A DNA stretch of 7,784 bases from Actinomycetes bacterium (lineage in GTDB: Bacteria; Actinomycetota; Acidimicrobiia; Acidimicrobiales; Acidimicrobiaceae). The translations under genes and the position numbers were made by a program. This document shows, one piece after another, positions 1 through 6,880 of the stretch. The stretch covers positions 1 to 7,784 of the forward strand of contig JAKAOC010000095.1 of NCBI GenBank assembly GCA_021823385.1, read 5' to 3'. How positions within the stretch are numbered: position 1 is the stretch's first letter; each line of letters begins with the position of its first letter. The notes beneath the pieces are model-generated. The model was not told the DNA's origin, ran no database searches, and saw only the letters and a program-made list of their open reading frames with translations.

Positions 1-1206
1 AGGAGACCAGCGCGCCTCAGCCCGGAAGAGACGCTGGAGGTCTGCGGGTCCTCGCCGGAGGGAATCACCGAGGACGAGGCCGGGCGCCGTCTGTCGGCGG
101 AAGGCCCCAATGCGGTTCGCTCACACCGTGCCCGCGCGGGCGTGGTGCTCGCCCGCCAGTTGCGTTCCCCGCTTCTGCTCCTGCTGGCCGTGACCGCGCT
201 GGTCTCCTACTTCGTTGGGGAGCGGCGGGATGCGCTGCTGATCGGAGCCATCCTCGCCATGTCGGTCGGCCTCGGCTTCGCGAACGAGTACAGGGCCGCG
301 CGGGCGGCCGAGGCGCTGCGGGACAAGGTTCGCCACACATGCGTCGTCCGCCGCTCGGGAGCCCCGATGGTCGTCCCGGTTACCGAGCTTGTGGTGGGGG
401 ACCTGGTGGAACTCTTGCTGGGAACCGTTGTGCCCGCCGACCTCCGCCTGCTCGTTTGCGCGGCTCTTGAGTGCGACGAGTCGATCGTCACCGGCGAGTC
501 GCTGCCGGCAGCCAAAACGGTGGCGCCCGTCCCGCCGGAGGCAGGGATGGGGGAGCTGGCAAGTGCCGCCCTGATGGGAACCGTGGTCACCTCGGGTTCG
601 GGCACCGGCGTGGTCGTGGCCACGGGTGGTTCCACCGAGTTCGGCCGCATCGCCGTCGAGCTGGGCCGCGGGGAGCCCGAGACCGGCTTCCAGACCGGCC
701 TCAGGCAGTTCTCCATGCTGCTCGTCGAAGTCGCCGCGGCTCTGACCGCGGCGATCTTCGCCATCAATCTGGTTCTGCACCGGCCCTTCATCGACGCACT
801 GCTCTTCTCTCTGGCCATCTCGGTCGGCGTCTCGCCGCAATTGCTGCCCGCGGTTGTCTCGACCAGCCTCGCTGCCGGGGCCTCCCGGATGGCCAAGGAA
901 AAGGTTCTGGTCAAGAGGCTGGTCTGCATAGAGGACTTGGGCGACATCCAGGTCCTCTTCACCGACAAGACGGGCACGCTAACGGAGGGGCGGCTGAGCT
1001 TCATGCGCTCGTTGGGTCCCGATGGCGCCTCTTCCGACCTGCCTTTTCAGCTTGGCCTGCTCTGCAACGACGCGCGGGAGGGCAGCGGAGGGCAGCCGGT
1101 GGGCAATCCACTCGACCTGGCGCTTTGGAGTTCGGCCGCCACTCTCGGGCTCACCGGAGCAGCGCGCGCCTATCGGCGCCTGGGGGGCGCTGCCCTTCGA
1201 CCATGA
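1..1206 (+). CDS. mgtA: Magnesium-type P-type ATPase, N-terminal part (5' partial, frameshifted)
   Basis: This is the first half of a P3B-type cation ATPase, an inner-membrane pump that in characterised relatives imports Mg2+ using ATP. The frame is open from base 1 and already carries the cation-ATPase N-terminal domain (residues about 7-40, with an EEA/GPN-like pattern), so the true start lies upstream of the window. Helices M1-M2 lie near residues 56-94. The actuator motif TGES is at 490-501 (residues 164-167). M3-M4 lie near residues 237-289 and include SVGVSPQLLP at 820-849, which resembles the MgtA M4 signature. The phosphorylation motif DKTGTLT is at 964-984 (Asp322 in window numbering). 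After the NPLDLALW stretch the frame runs into TGA at 1204-1206, although conserved sequence continues in the next frame from 1187. On its own this product would lack most of the nucleotide-binding domain and M5-M10 and could not pump. Confidence 0.9.
   Translation, partial: RRPARLSPEETLEVCGSSPEGITEDEAGRRLSAEGPNAVRSHRARAGVVLARQLRSPLLLLLAVTALVSYFVGERRDALLIGAILAMSVGLGFANEYRAARAAEALRDKVRHTCVVRRSGAPMVVPVTELVVGDLVELLLGTVVPADLRLLVCAALECDESIVTGESLPAAKTVAPVPPEAGMGELASAALMGTVVTSGSGTGVVVATGGSTEFGRIAVELGRGEPETGFQTGLRQFSMLLVEVAAALTAAIFAINLVLHRPFIDALLFSLAISVGVSPQLLPAVVSTSLAAGASRMAKEKVLVKRLVCIEDLGDIQVLFTDKTGTLTEGRLSFMRSLGPDGASSDLPFQLGLLCNDAREGSGGQPVGNPLDLALWSSAATLGLTGAARAYRRLGGAALRP
1182..1187 (+). other. 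Frameshift site: G6 homopolymer in mgtA
   Basis: Six consecutive G residues sit exactly where the conserved reading passes from the upstream frame to the next one. With five Gs the codons read CGC CTG GGG GCG CTG CCC TTC GAC, giving a continuous RLGALPFD. With six, translation stops at 1204-1206. A one-base homopolymer error or a real slippage mutation is the simplest explanation. Programmed +1 frameshifting is not supported by anything visible, such as a rare codon or stop at the slip point. Confidence 0.85.
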
Positions 1207-2620
1207 CAGGGCGATGGCATCCGTTGTCGTCCAGCGTCCCGGCGAGCCTCCCATTCTGATTGCCAAAGGGGCTCCCGAGGCGGTGCTCGCGAGATCAAAG
1301 CGGGTGTCGGCATCGCTGCGCCGCCGCCTGCACGCGGAGTTCGAGGCCGGCAACCGGGTGGTGGCGGTGGGCGCGCGCCCCTTCGTGGAGGGCCGTGATC
1401 CACTGCCTTCCGACGAGCGGGATCTGGAGTTGGCGGGCCTGCTTGTATTTCTCGATCCTCCCAAGGAGGGCGCCCGCGATGCCCTTGGGCGCCTTGCCGG
1501 CCTGGGCATCCAGGTGAAGCTGGTCACCGGGGATAACGACGCGGTGGCCCGGCGGGTCTGCGGTGAGCTCGGCCTGGCCGTGGCCGGCGTGGTAAGTGGC
1601 GCGGAGCTGGGCCGGGTGGCGGAGGAGGATTTGCCGCGCCTGATCGCCGGCACCACCATCTTTGCCCGCGTGAGCCCGGAGCAGAAGGCGAGGATCGTGC
1701 GGGCCCAGCGCCAGATCCACTCCGACGTCGCCTTTCTCGGAGACGGTGTCAACGACGCCCTCGCACTGCAGGCCGCCGATGTGGGTATATCGGTGGAGAC
1801 AGCCGCCGATGTGGCCAAGGACGCGGCCGACGTGCTGCTGCTGGAGAAGGACCTCGACGTGCTGGCGGACGGAGTGGTGGGCGGCAGGCGGGTATTCGCC
1901 AACACCATGAAGTACGTCCTCATGGGCACCTCGTCCAACTTCGGCAACATGTTCTCGGCGGCGGGCGCCTCCGCCTTTCTCAGCTTCCTGCCCATGCTGC
2001 CGCCGCAGATCCTTCTCAACAACCTCCTCTACGACTCCAGCCAGCTCTCCATCCCCACGGACTCCGTCGATCGGGAGCAGCTGCTGCGCCCCTCGCATTG
2101 GGACGTCCACTTCATACGCCGCTTCATGCTCTTTTTCGGTCCGATCAGCTCGATCTTCGACTTCGCGACTTTCGGGGTGATGCTGTGGGTGTTCGGAGCG
2201 GGCCCCACGCTCTTCCGGACCGGTTGGTTCGTCGAGTCGCTGGCCACCCAGACCCTGGTCATCTTCGCCATCCGCACCAGGCGCATCCCCTTCTGGAGGA
2301 GCAGGCCCAGCGTCGCCCTGCTCGTTGCCGCCCTCTCCGCGGCCGGGGTCGGTGCCGTCCTGCCCGTCACGCCACTGGCGGCCGACCTTGGATTCGCCCC
2401 CCTGCCGGCAGGCTTCTTCCTGGCCCTAGGGGCCATGGTCGCCATCTATATCGGCCTCATCGAGCTTGGAAAGCGCTGGTTCTACCGCCATGCGCCGGCC
2501 ATGGCCCGTCCTCCGGTCAAGGCACTCGTGCGCAAGGCGCCGACACGGGGAGCCAGGCGCAGGAGGCGGGTCAGCCGGCGCGCCGCCCGCTTCTCCGCCA
2601 CGCGCCCACGCCATCGCTAG
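1187..2620 (+). CDS. mgtA: Magnesium-type P-type ATPase, C-terminal part (continues the same gene after a frameshift)
   Basis: This frame continues the ATPase: removing one G from the 1182-1187 run joins YRRLG to ALPFDHDRAM, as expected for the nucleotide-binding domain. Motifs follow in the normal order: KGAPE at 1265-1279 (ATP binding), TGDN at 1526-1537 and GDGVND at 1739-1756 (hinge and Mg2+ site of the P domain). The membrane signature NNLLYDSSQLSIPTDSVD at 2018-2071 is typical of M6 in MgtA/MgtB rather than Ca2+ or heavy-metal pumps. More hydrophobic segments follow to about 2490. The joined product would be 872 residues plus the missing N-terminus; E. coli MgtA is about 900. If translated separately, the first usable ATG is 1214. 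The last 37 residues (from 2507) form a very Arg-rich tail. About 1.4 kb stays open and conserved past the shift, so the lesion is either recent or a sequence error. Confidence 0.9.
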   Translation, partial: ALPFDHDRAMASVVVQRPGEPPILIAKGAPEAVLARSKRVSASLRRRLHAEFEAGNRVVAVGARPFVEGRDPLPSDERDLELAGLLVFLDPPKEGARDALGRLAGLGIQVKLVTGDNDAVARRVCGELGLAVAGVVSGAELGRVAEEDLPRLIAGTTIFARVSPEQKARIVRAQRQIHSDVAFLGDGVNDALALQAADVGISVETAADVAKDAADVLLLEKDLDVLADGVVGGRRVFANTMKYVLMGTSSNFGNMFSAAGASAFLSFLPMLPPQILLNNLLYDSSQLSIPTDSVDREQLLRPSHWDVHFIRRFMLFFGPISSIFDFATFGVMLWVFGAGPTLFRTGWFVESLATQTLVIFAIRTRRIPFWRSRPSVALLVAALSAAGVGAVLPVTPLAADLGFAPLPAGFFLALGAMVAIYIGLIELGKRWFYRHAPAMARPPVKALVRKAPTRGARRRRRVSRRAARFSATRPRHR

Positions 2621-2782
2621 CGGACCCGCGCCGCCTTCGGCTCAACCGGACCGGCTCGGATGCCGATTAACAGCCAAGCGCCTTTGTGTGGCGAGCGAAC
2701 CCTGGGCGCCGGGCGGGCCCCCGCTGGTGGGGGCCGGGCCTGGAGCACGCGGCGCGCCGGCCGGCCACAGGGATGGAGTACC
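2621..2782. other. Intergenic region between the ATPase and J-protein genes
   Basis: These 162 bases lie between the ATPase stop and the preferred TTG start of the J-protein. The frame of the J-protein is open from an ATG at 2660, but the translation up to 2782 is Gly/Ala/Arg-rich without family resemblance. A GC hairpin lies at 2716-2735. I see no convincing -35/-10 pair. Confidence 0.5.
2716..2735 (+). terminator. GC-rich hairpin, possible terminator of mgtA
   Basis: GGCCCCC (2716-2722) and GGGGGCC (2729-2735) form a perfect 7-bp stem with a 6-base loop GCTGGT. It lies about 95 bases after the ATPase stop and about 50 before the J-protein start. No T-run follows, so it is not a classical intrinsic terminator. 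It could also be a leader structure or chance in GC-rich DNA. Confidence 0.35.
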
Positions 2783-3328
2783 TTGACCGAATTGGAGAGC
2801 GAGTACCGGCTGCTCGGCCTCGAGGATGGAGCCTCCTTCGCCGAAGTCCGCAACGCATTTCGGCGTCTGGCCAAGCGCTGGCACCCGGATGCGCCCAACG
2901 GGGACAGGGAACGTTTCGAGGCGATCTGCGCAGCACATCGCCACATCGCCCGTGCCTATGCACTTCCGGTAACCGAGGAGGCGCGTCCACTCACTGAGCA
3001 CGGGCGACTCGAGGCGCACGAGCGGCGCCGGCTGGACAGCCGGGCGGTCTTCGAGGCGCTGCCTCCCGCGGAGCAGCGTACCCTGATACGGCGGGGCTAC
3101 TCCGAACTACTGCACCGGACGCTTTCGGGCGAGTCGGAGGCCGAGGCGGCGCGCGCTCTAGCCGCCCTCAACTGGCCCGCGTACCTGGTGGAGCGCATCA
3201 TTGTCGAGCAGCCCGAGGGCGCGAGTGTGGTCGTAGGCTCCCGGCACTCCGAGGGAGGAGCCCGTCCTGGGGAGCCCACGGGCGGGACGCACCCCCGAAA
3301 GCGGAGAGGCATCTTCTCGGGCCGCTAG
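2783..3328 (+). CDS. Small J-domain (DnaJ-like) protein
   Basis: The predicted protein has 181 residues. Residues about 6-60 look like a J-domain: YRLLGLEDGASFAEVRNAFR is helices I-II, HPD is at residues 34-36 in the loop after KRW, and RERFEAICAAHRHIARAY is helix III. J-domains use HPD to stimulate the ATPase of DnaK/Hsp70. There is no Gly/Phe region, no zinc-finger cysteines and no DnaJ C-terminal domain, so it is a type III J-protein. The rest is a charged, mainly helical part of unknown function ending in a basic tail (KRRGIFSGR). I chose TTG at 2783 because the homology begins just after it and GGAG lies at 2775-2778; the 4-base gap is short. An ATG at 2660 would add 41 unconserved residues. 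The stop overlaps that of the convergent ligase gene. The client and partner are unknown. Confidence 0.75.
   Translation: MTELESEYRLLGLEDGASFAEVRNAFRRLAKRWHPDAPNGDRERFEAICAAHRHIARAYALPVTEEARPLTEHGRLEAHERRRLDSRAVFEALPPAEQRTLIRRGYSELLHRTLSGESEAEAARALAALNWPAYLVERIIVEQPEGASVVVGSRHSEGGARPGEPTGGTHPRKRRGIFSGR
3325..3328. other. Shared CTAG where two convergent genes end
   Basis: The J-protein stop TAG (3326-3328, +) and the ligase stop TAG (complement of 3325-3327) overlap in a palindromic CTAG. The genes are therefore tail to tail with no space for a terminator between them, so each transcript must run into the other coding region. Confidence 0.9.
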
Positions 3329-4722
3329 TGCTTCGGCTCCGTGCCTGTCTCGGACCACACCTCGTGGAACTTGCCACTGCCTGGATCCGGGCGTGGGGGC
3401 TCGGGGTCAAGGTCTATCCGTACCGCTGCGGCCCCTTGTGCCTCGAGGTAGGCCGACAGGCGAGATCTCGCCTCCATGAAGACCACCGCGGTATCGGCGT
3501 CGGGCTCGGTCTGGATGCGAAGTCGCAGTGAGGATGACCCCGTGCGGATCGCCTGGAATCGGTGCAGACCGGGGACATGCTCGATCACGCTGCCAAGTGC
3601 CAAGGGGATCACCTGGACTTCGGCGCCGTCGGCCGCGACGAAGCCGAGCAGGTTGGTCGAGCGCCCCATCACGCGCACGGCCGGAAAGGGGCTTCCGCAA
3701 GGGCAGGGGTCCGGCTTGACAATGATCCGGTCGCCCAGGTCGTAGCGGATGAAGGGCTGCACCCGGTTGGCCAGGTTGGTGACCAGCACCGTTGCCGAAA
3801 GCTTGCCGGGGGGAGTGGGGGAGTAGTCCGCCTCAACCGGCTCGAATACGTACCAGTCGGTGTTGATGTGCTGCCAGTGGTATTGGCATTCGGTTCCAAG
3901 GGCGGGCGCCTCCGAGGAGGCGTAGGAATCGATCACCCGGCAACCCAGGCCGCTAGTGATGCGGCTGCGGATCTCATCGGTCAGGTTCTCCCCGGCGGTG
4001 CGGGCCAGGACCGGCGAGATGCGCAGCCGGCCCGCGGCCTGTTCGGCGGCCATCAGGGCGAGCGCGCTGGGATATCCTGCCAGGGTCGCGGGCTGAAAGA
4101 GGTTCAGCTTCTCGACCAGCTTTCCGGTCGGCTCGAGCACCGAGAGGATTCTTATGCGGGAGGCCAGCCACGGATGCTCGTGGACCACCTTGGCCGCGAA
4201 GACCTCTCCTCCGTAGTGGCCGCCGGTGGCGAAGAGGGCGGCCATGCGCACACCTCGCTCACCGATGGCCAGGAGCTCTCTGCGCTCGAAGCGCGCCGCC
4301 ATGCGCAGGCGTCCCAGCAGTGCCAGCATGAGCCAGGAGTGGGAGTCATGAATGATCAGCGCGGGCTCGCCGGTGCTCCCGGAGGTGGTGATGGGGTAGT
4401 AGCGGCCGAGGTAGGGCCGGCCCACCCGGTGTGGGTCCGAGACGAAGTCACGCACCCCCGACAGGGTTAGGGCCGGGTCGGTGACCCAGTCGTCGAAGTC
4501 GGCCATCAGGTCCCGCTTCGACACCCAGGGGATCAGGTGAGGATCGGAGACCCCCGACGGGAGACCGCGGTAGAGGCGGCGGTAGTAGGGGGAGCGCTCC
4601 CGGGCGTACTCCACCAGCTCTCCGAGGCGGAGTTGCCGGCGCCGGTCGATGCCGGTGGGACCCTCCCTTTGAGCGCGGTACAGGTCCAGTGCCGCCCCTA
4701 TCGGGCCAAGGCTCTCGCTCAT
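3325..4722 (-). CDS. PaaK/CapK-family adenylate-forming ligase (phenylacetate-CoA ligase-like)
   Basis: The predicted protein has 465 residues and belongs to the ANL superfamily, close to phenylacetate-CoA ligase and CapK-like proteins. Such enzymes activate a carboxylate with ATP to an acyl-adenylate, usually followed by transfer to CoA or another acceptor. Visible motifs, numbered from ATG 4722: ARERSPYYRRLY in the N-terminal region (about 40-51); phosphate-binding loop TSGSTGEP (113-120); AGYPSAL (215-221); DSYASSEA (265-272), the A5-like substrate/ATP motif; RYDLGD (326-331), with the ribose-binding Asp; CPCGSPFP followed by VMGRS (340-355); and GSGKF near the end, whose Lys451 could be the A10 catalytic lysine. 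The length fits PaaK relatives (430-480). ATG 4722 is preferred over an in-frame TTG at 4755 because a purine-rich GAGAGAAAGAG stretch lies 7 bases before it. It follows the MFS gene by 115 bases on the same strand. The true substrate cannot be told; no Paa pathway genes are nearby. Confidence 0.8.
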   Translation of the reverse strand: MSESLGPIGAALDLYRAQREGPTGIDRRRQLRLGELVEYARERSPYYRRLYRGLPSGVSDPHLIPWVSKRDLMADFDDWVTDPALTLSGVRDFVSDPHRVGRPYLGRYYPITTSGSTGEPALIIHDSHSWLMLALLGRLRMAARFERRELLAIGERGVRMAALFATGGHYGGEVFAAKVVHEHPWLASRIRILSVLEPTGKLVEKLNLFQPATLAGYPSALALMAAEQAAGRLRISPVLARTAGENLTDEIRSRITSGLGCRVIDSYASSEAPALGTECQYHWQHINTDWYVFEPVEADYSPTPPGKLSATVLVTNLANRVQPFIRYDLGDRIIVKPDPCPCGSPFPAVRVMGRSTNLLGFVAADGAEVQVIPLALGSVIEHVPGLHRFQAIRTGSSSLRLRIQTEPDADTAVVFMEARSRLSAYLEAQGAAAVRIDLDPEPPRPDPGSGKFHEVWSETGTEPKH

Positions 4723-4837
4723 ATGGCGGCTCTTTCTCTCAAGGCCGTGGTGCAACTGTGGCTTTGAGGAAGAGTCTTGCGGCCGGGAACCTCCCAGGCC
4801 AAGGGCCTTGGGTCACAAGTGCCCTGGCTCTTTCGGC
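4723..4837 (-). other. Short gap between the MFS and ligase genes
   Basis: These 115 bases separate the MFS stop (4838-4840) from the ligase ATG. I see no clear -10/-35 pair on the minus strand, which favours co-transcription. The only structure is the inverted repeat at 4799-4811. Confidence 0.4.
4799..4811. repeat. Perfect inverted repeat CCAAGG-G-CCTTGG
   Basis: Six-base arms are separated by one base. Allowing a one-base bulge, the flanks can extend it to a hairpin over 4793-4812. It lies 26 bases after the MFS stop in the direction of transcription. It could be a partial terminator, an operator half-site pair or chance. No T-run follows. Confidence 0.35.
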
Positions 4838-6613
4838 TCAGGTGAGGTCCTCACCCGCCTCTCCGATGGCGACCTCGCGGGCGGGCGCCGGGTTGTTGTG
4901 GGCGATGGTGGATCCCGCCTCGGCGTGAATGAACTTCGAGCCGCGCAGGAGGGAGGCAATGGCTGCGATGATGCTCATGGCGGCGGCAAAGGCCAGGATC
5001 AGGATCAGGCCGTGCTTGAACGGGTCGGAGATCAGCGAGGGGAAGAAGCTCCTGCCGGTGAGTATCCGGGCCTCATGGGCGGGAAGCGAGGCGAGGAGCT
5101 TGGGGCCGAGCAGCTGCTGCAGGGGGTTGTAGCCGAGGAATGCCGCGAAGAGGTAGCCCAGCGGTGGCAGGTGCGCGAGCTGCCCGGCCACCGTGGCCGG
5201 GACCGAGTGGGCTACGAGGCCCTTGTACATGGCGCTTGGCACCGTCGCGTTCAGGCCGAAAACCATGAGCGTGAAGAAGAGGCCCATGGAGAGCGGCATG
5301 CCCGAGTTCCCGAAGGTGACGCGCATGCCCGAGGCCGCTCCGCGCTCACGCGCGGGGACCGAGTTCATGATCGAGGCGGTGTTCGGCGATACGAACAGGC
5401 CCATCCCCACGCCGTTCACGAAGATGAGGATCGCGAACGGGGGATAGGAGAAGTTGGGCGGCACCGCCATCATGATCAGATACGTGGCGGCGGTGATCAG
5501 CATCCCGGTGGTGGCAAAGGGGCGGGCGCCGTAGCGGTCGGAGAGCTTTCCGGCGATCGGCCCGGCGGCCACCATCCCGATCATGAGCGGCAGCACGTAG
5601 ATCCCCGACCACAGCGGGGTGGAGGTGTAGTCGTACCCGTGCTGGGGCAGCCAGATTCCCTGGAACCAGATGATCAGCATGAACTGCATGCCGCCTCGCC
5701 CGATGGAGGCGAGGAACTGGGCGATGTTGCCGGCGGCAAAGGCGCGGATCCTGAAGAGGGAGAGCCGGAACATCGGGTCGGGGACGCGCATCTCGATGAA
5801 GACGAAGGCCACCAGCACCACTACTCCGGCGATGATCATGGTGTAGACGAAGGGGTCCGACCATCCCACCAGGCTCTTGCCGTAAGGCTTGATGCCGTAG
5901 GTGACCCCGACCAGTAGCATGGCCAGCCCGCCGGCAAAGGCTATGTTGCCCAGCCAGTCCACGTGGGAGCGGATGTGGACGCCGATCTCACGGAGCTTGA
6001 GATAGGCCCATACCGTCCCGAAGAGGCCGATGGGCACGTTTACCAGGAAGACCCAGCGCCAGCCGACCTGCGAGAGCAGTCCTCCGGCCAGGATTCCGAA
6101 GAAGCTTCCGAAGATGGCCGCGACCATGTTGGTCCCCAGGGCCAGGCCGAGCTGCTCGCTGGGGAAGGCGTCGGTGATGATGGCCGCGGAGTTGGCCATC
6201 AGCATGGCCCCTCCCACACCCTGAACCATGCGCATTATCACCAGCTCGAGCGCGCCGGTCGACCCCTTGCTCCACACCACCGACAGCAGGAGCGCGCCCA
6301 TGGTGAAGACCGCGAAGCCAAGGTTGTACATGCGCACTCGGCCGAAGATGTCGCCGATGCGCCCCAGCGTCACCACGAGCACCGCGGTGACGAGCATGTA
6401 GCCCATCATTATCCAGAGCAGGTACGGGAAGTTGGAGGGGTCGAGAGGGTTTAGGCCGATTCCGTTGAATATGACCGGCAGGGCGATTATGAGGCTCGTC
6501 GCGTTCATCGACGCCAGTAGGACGCCGATCGTGGTGTTGGAGAGTACCAACCACTTGTAGTGCGGCCCAACCTCGTTTCGCGCCTGCAGTGCTCGGCTCT
6601 CGACGGTGCGCAA
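4838..6613 (-). CDS. MFS transporter, DHA2 (EmrB/QacA-type, 14 helices)
   Basis: The predicted protein has 591 residues and alternating hydrophobic segments typical of 14-helix drug:H+ antiporters. Numbered from TTG 6613: helix 1 with NTTIGVLLASMNATSLIIAL (about 26-45); MFS motif A GRIGDIFGRVR (84-94) after helix 2; RMVQGVGGAM (128-137), motif B; GSFFGILAGG (169-178), a motif C variant; GWRWVFLVNVPIG (184-196), typical of DHA2; and a second-half KLSDRYGAR loop (about 356-364). A large loop before the last helix (about 453-535) is common in this family. The start is TTG at 6613, preceded on the minus strand by GGAAGGGGG with 5-base spacing. The frame is open to 6817, but that extension is Gly/Arg/Pro-rich and not membrane-like. 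Helix 1 carries Asn37 where the DHA2 motif normally has Asp. Drug export is the usual role, but the substrate is unknown. It is probably first in a unit with the ligase. Confidence 0.85.
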   Translation of the reverse strand: MRTVESRALQARNEVGPHYKWLVLSNTTIGVLLASMNATSLIIALPVIFNGIGLNPLDPSNFPYLLWIMMGYMLVTAVLVVTLGRIGDIFGRVRMYNLGFAVFTMGALLLSVVWSKGSTGALELVIMRMVQGVGGAMLMANSAAIITDAFPSEQLGLALGTNMVAAIFGSFFGILAGGLLSQVGWRWVFLVNVPIGLFGTVWAYLKLREIGVHIRSHVDWLGNIAFAGGLAMLLVGVTYGIKPYGKSLVGWSDPFVYTMIIAGVVVLVAFVFIEMRVPDPMFRLSLFRIRAFAAGNIAQFLASIGRGGMQFMLIIWFQGIWLPQHGYDYTSTPLWSGIYVLPLMIGMVAAGPIAGKLSDRYGARPFATTGMLITAATYLIMMAVPPNFSYPPFAILIFVNGVGMGLFVSPNTASIMNSVPARERGAASGMRVTFGNSGMPLSMGLFFTLMVFGLNATVPSAMYKGLVAHSVPATVAGQLAHLPPLGYLFAAFLGYNPLQQLLGPKLLASLPAHEARILTGRSFFPSLISDPFKHGLILILAFAAAMSIIAAIASLLRGSKFIHAEAGSTIAHNNPAPAREVAIGEAGEDLT

Positions 6614-6880
6614 TGTGGCCCCCTTCCATTCCGCTCCGAGGTGCCCCGGTAGCGGGAACGCTCCTGTTGGCCACGCCGGCGCTTCGAAGGGTCGTGCCTC
6701 GCAAGGGGCGCATCGATTCGGGCCGTAGGCCGATCCACGCCCTGGCCCTCGTCCGGGCGAGGCACCTTGCCGCCTCCCTTGGCCGCGACCTTCTCGAGCC
6801 AGTTGCGTTATGTGCATTGTACAACTAATTTCGTGCCCGGCAAAAGCAAGTCGGCCAAGTTGCGGCTATCCTCCACCACA
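6614..6880. promoter_or_regulatory. Divergent control region between the MFS and alaX genes
   Basis: These 267 bases lie between two start codons that point away from each other. Most of it is GC-rich, but 6801-6832 is distinctly AT-rich. On the minus strand TACAAT (complement of 6816-6821) is a good -10, and TTGCCG (complement of 6838-6843) 16 bases before it is a fair -35. This would give the MFS gene a leader of about 195 bases. For alaX no equally good pair is seen; ACTAAT at 6824-6829 is a weak -10. Confidence 0.4.
6801..6826. promoter_or_regulatory. Operator-like palindrome in the divergent region
   Basis: TTGTACAA at 6817-6824 is a perfect 8-base palindrome. It is nested in a wider inverted repeat, AGTTG (6801-6805) and CAACT (6822-6826). 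The palindrome overlaps the proposed -10 of the MFS promoter, which is where a repressor would bind. No regulator gene is in the window, so its role is an inference. Confidence 0.3.

Noticed and set aside
1182..1206. Programmed +1 ribosomal frameshift in mgtA
   Set aside because: The zero-frame stop lies seven codons past the G-run, with no slow codon, internal Shine-Dalgarno or structure at the slip point, and MgtA is not known to need one.
979..2110. Long minus-strand open frames opposite the ATPase
   Set aside because: They lie wholly inside conserved ATPase motifs and read as low-complexity Arg/Ser/Ala or His/Gly sequence without any recognisable family.
2660..2782. Earlier ATG start for the J-protein
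   Set aside because: The added 41 residues run through a GC hairpin and show no conserved pattern; the J-domain begins just after TTG 2783.
2773..2997. ATG at 2773 opening a separate small gene
   Set aside because: It is in another frame across the J-domain and breaks the HPD-containing reading; the GGAG beside it serves the TTG start instead.
4808..5917. A long open frame on the + strand (369 codons) opposite the MFS gene
   Set aside because: It is antisense to a clear membrane protein. Its translation is His/Gly/Asp/Glu-rich with no domain pattern, as expected for mirror frames in GC-rich DNA.
6614..6817. N-terminal extension of the MFS protein by 68 residues
   Set aside because: The extension is Gly/Pro/Arg-rich and unlike an MFS N-terminus, while TTG 6613 has a strong GGAAGGGGG site at normal spacing.
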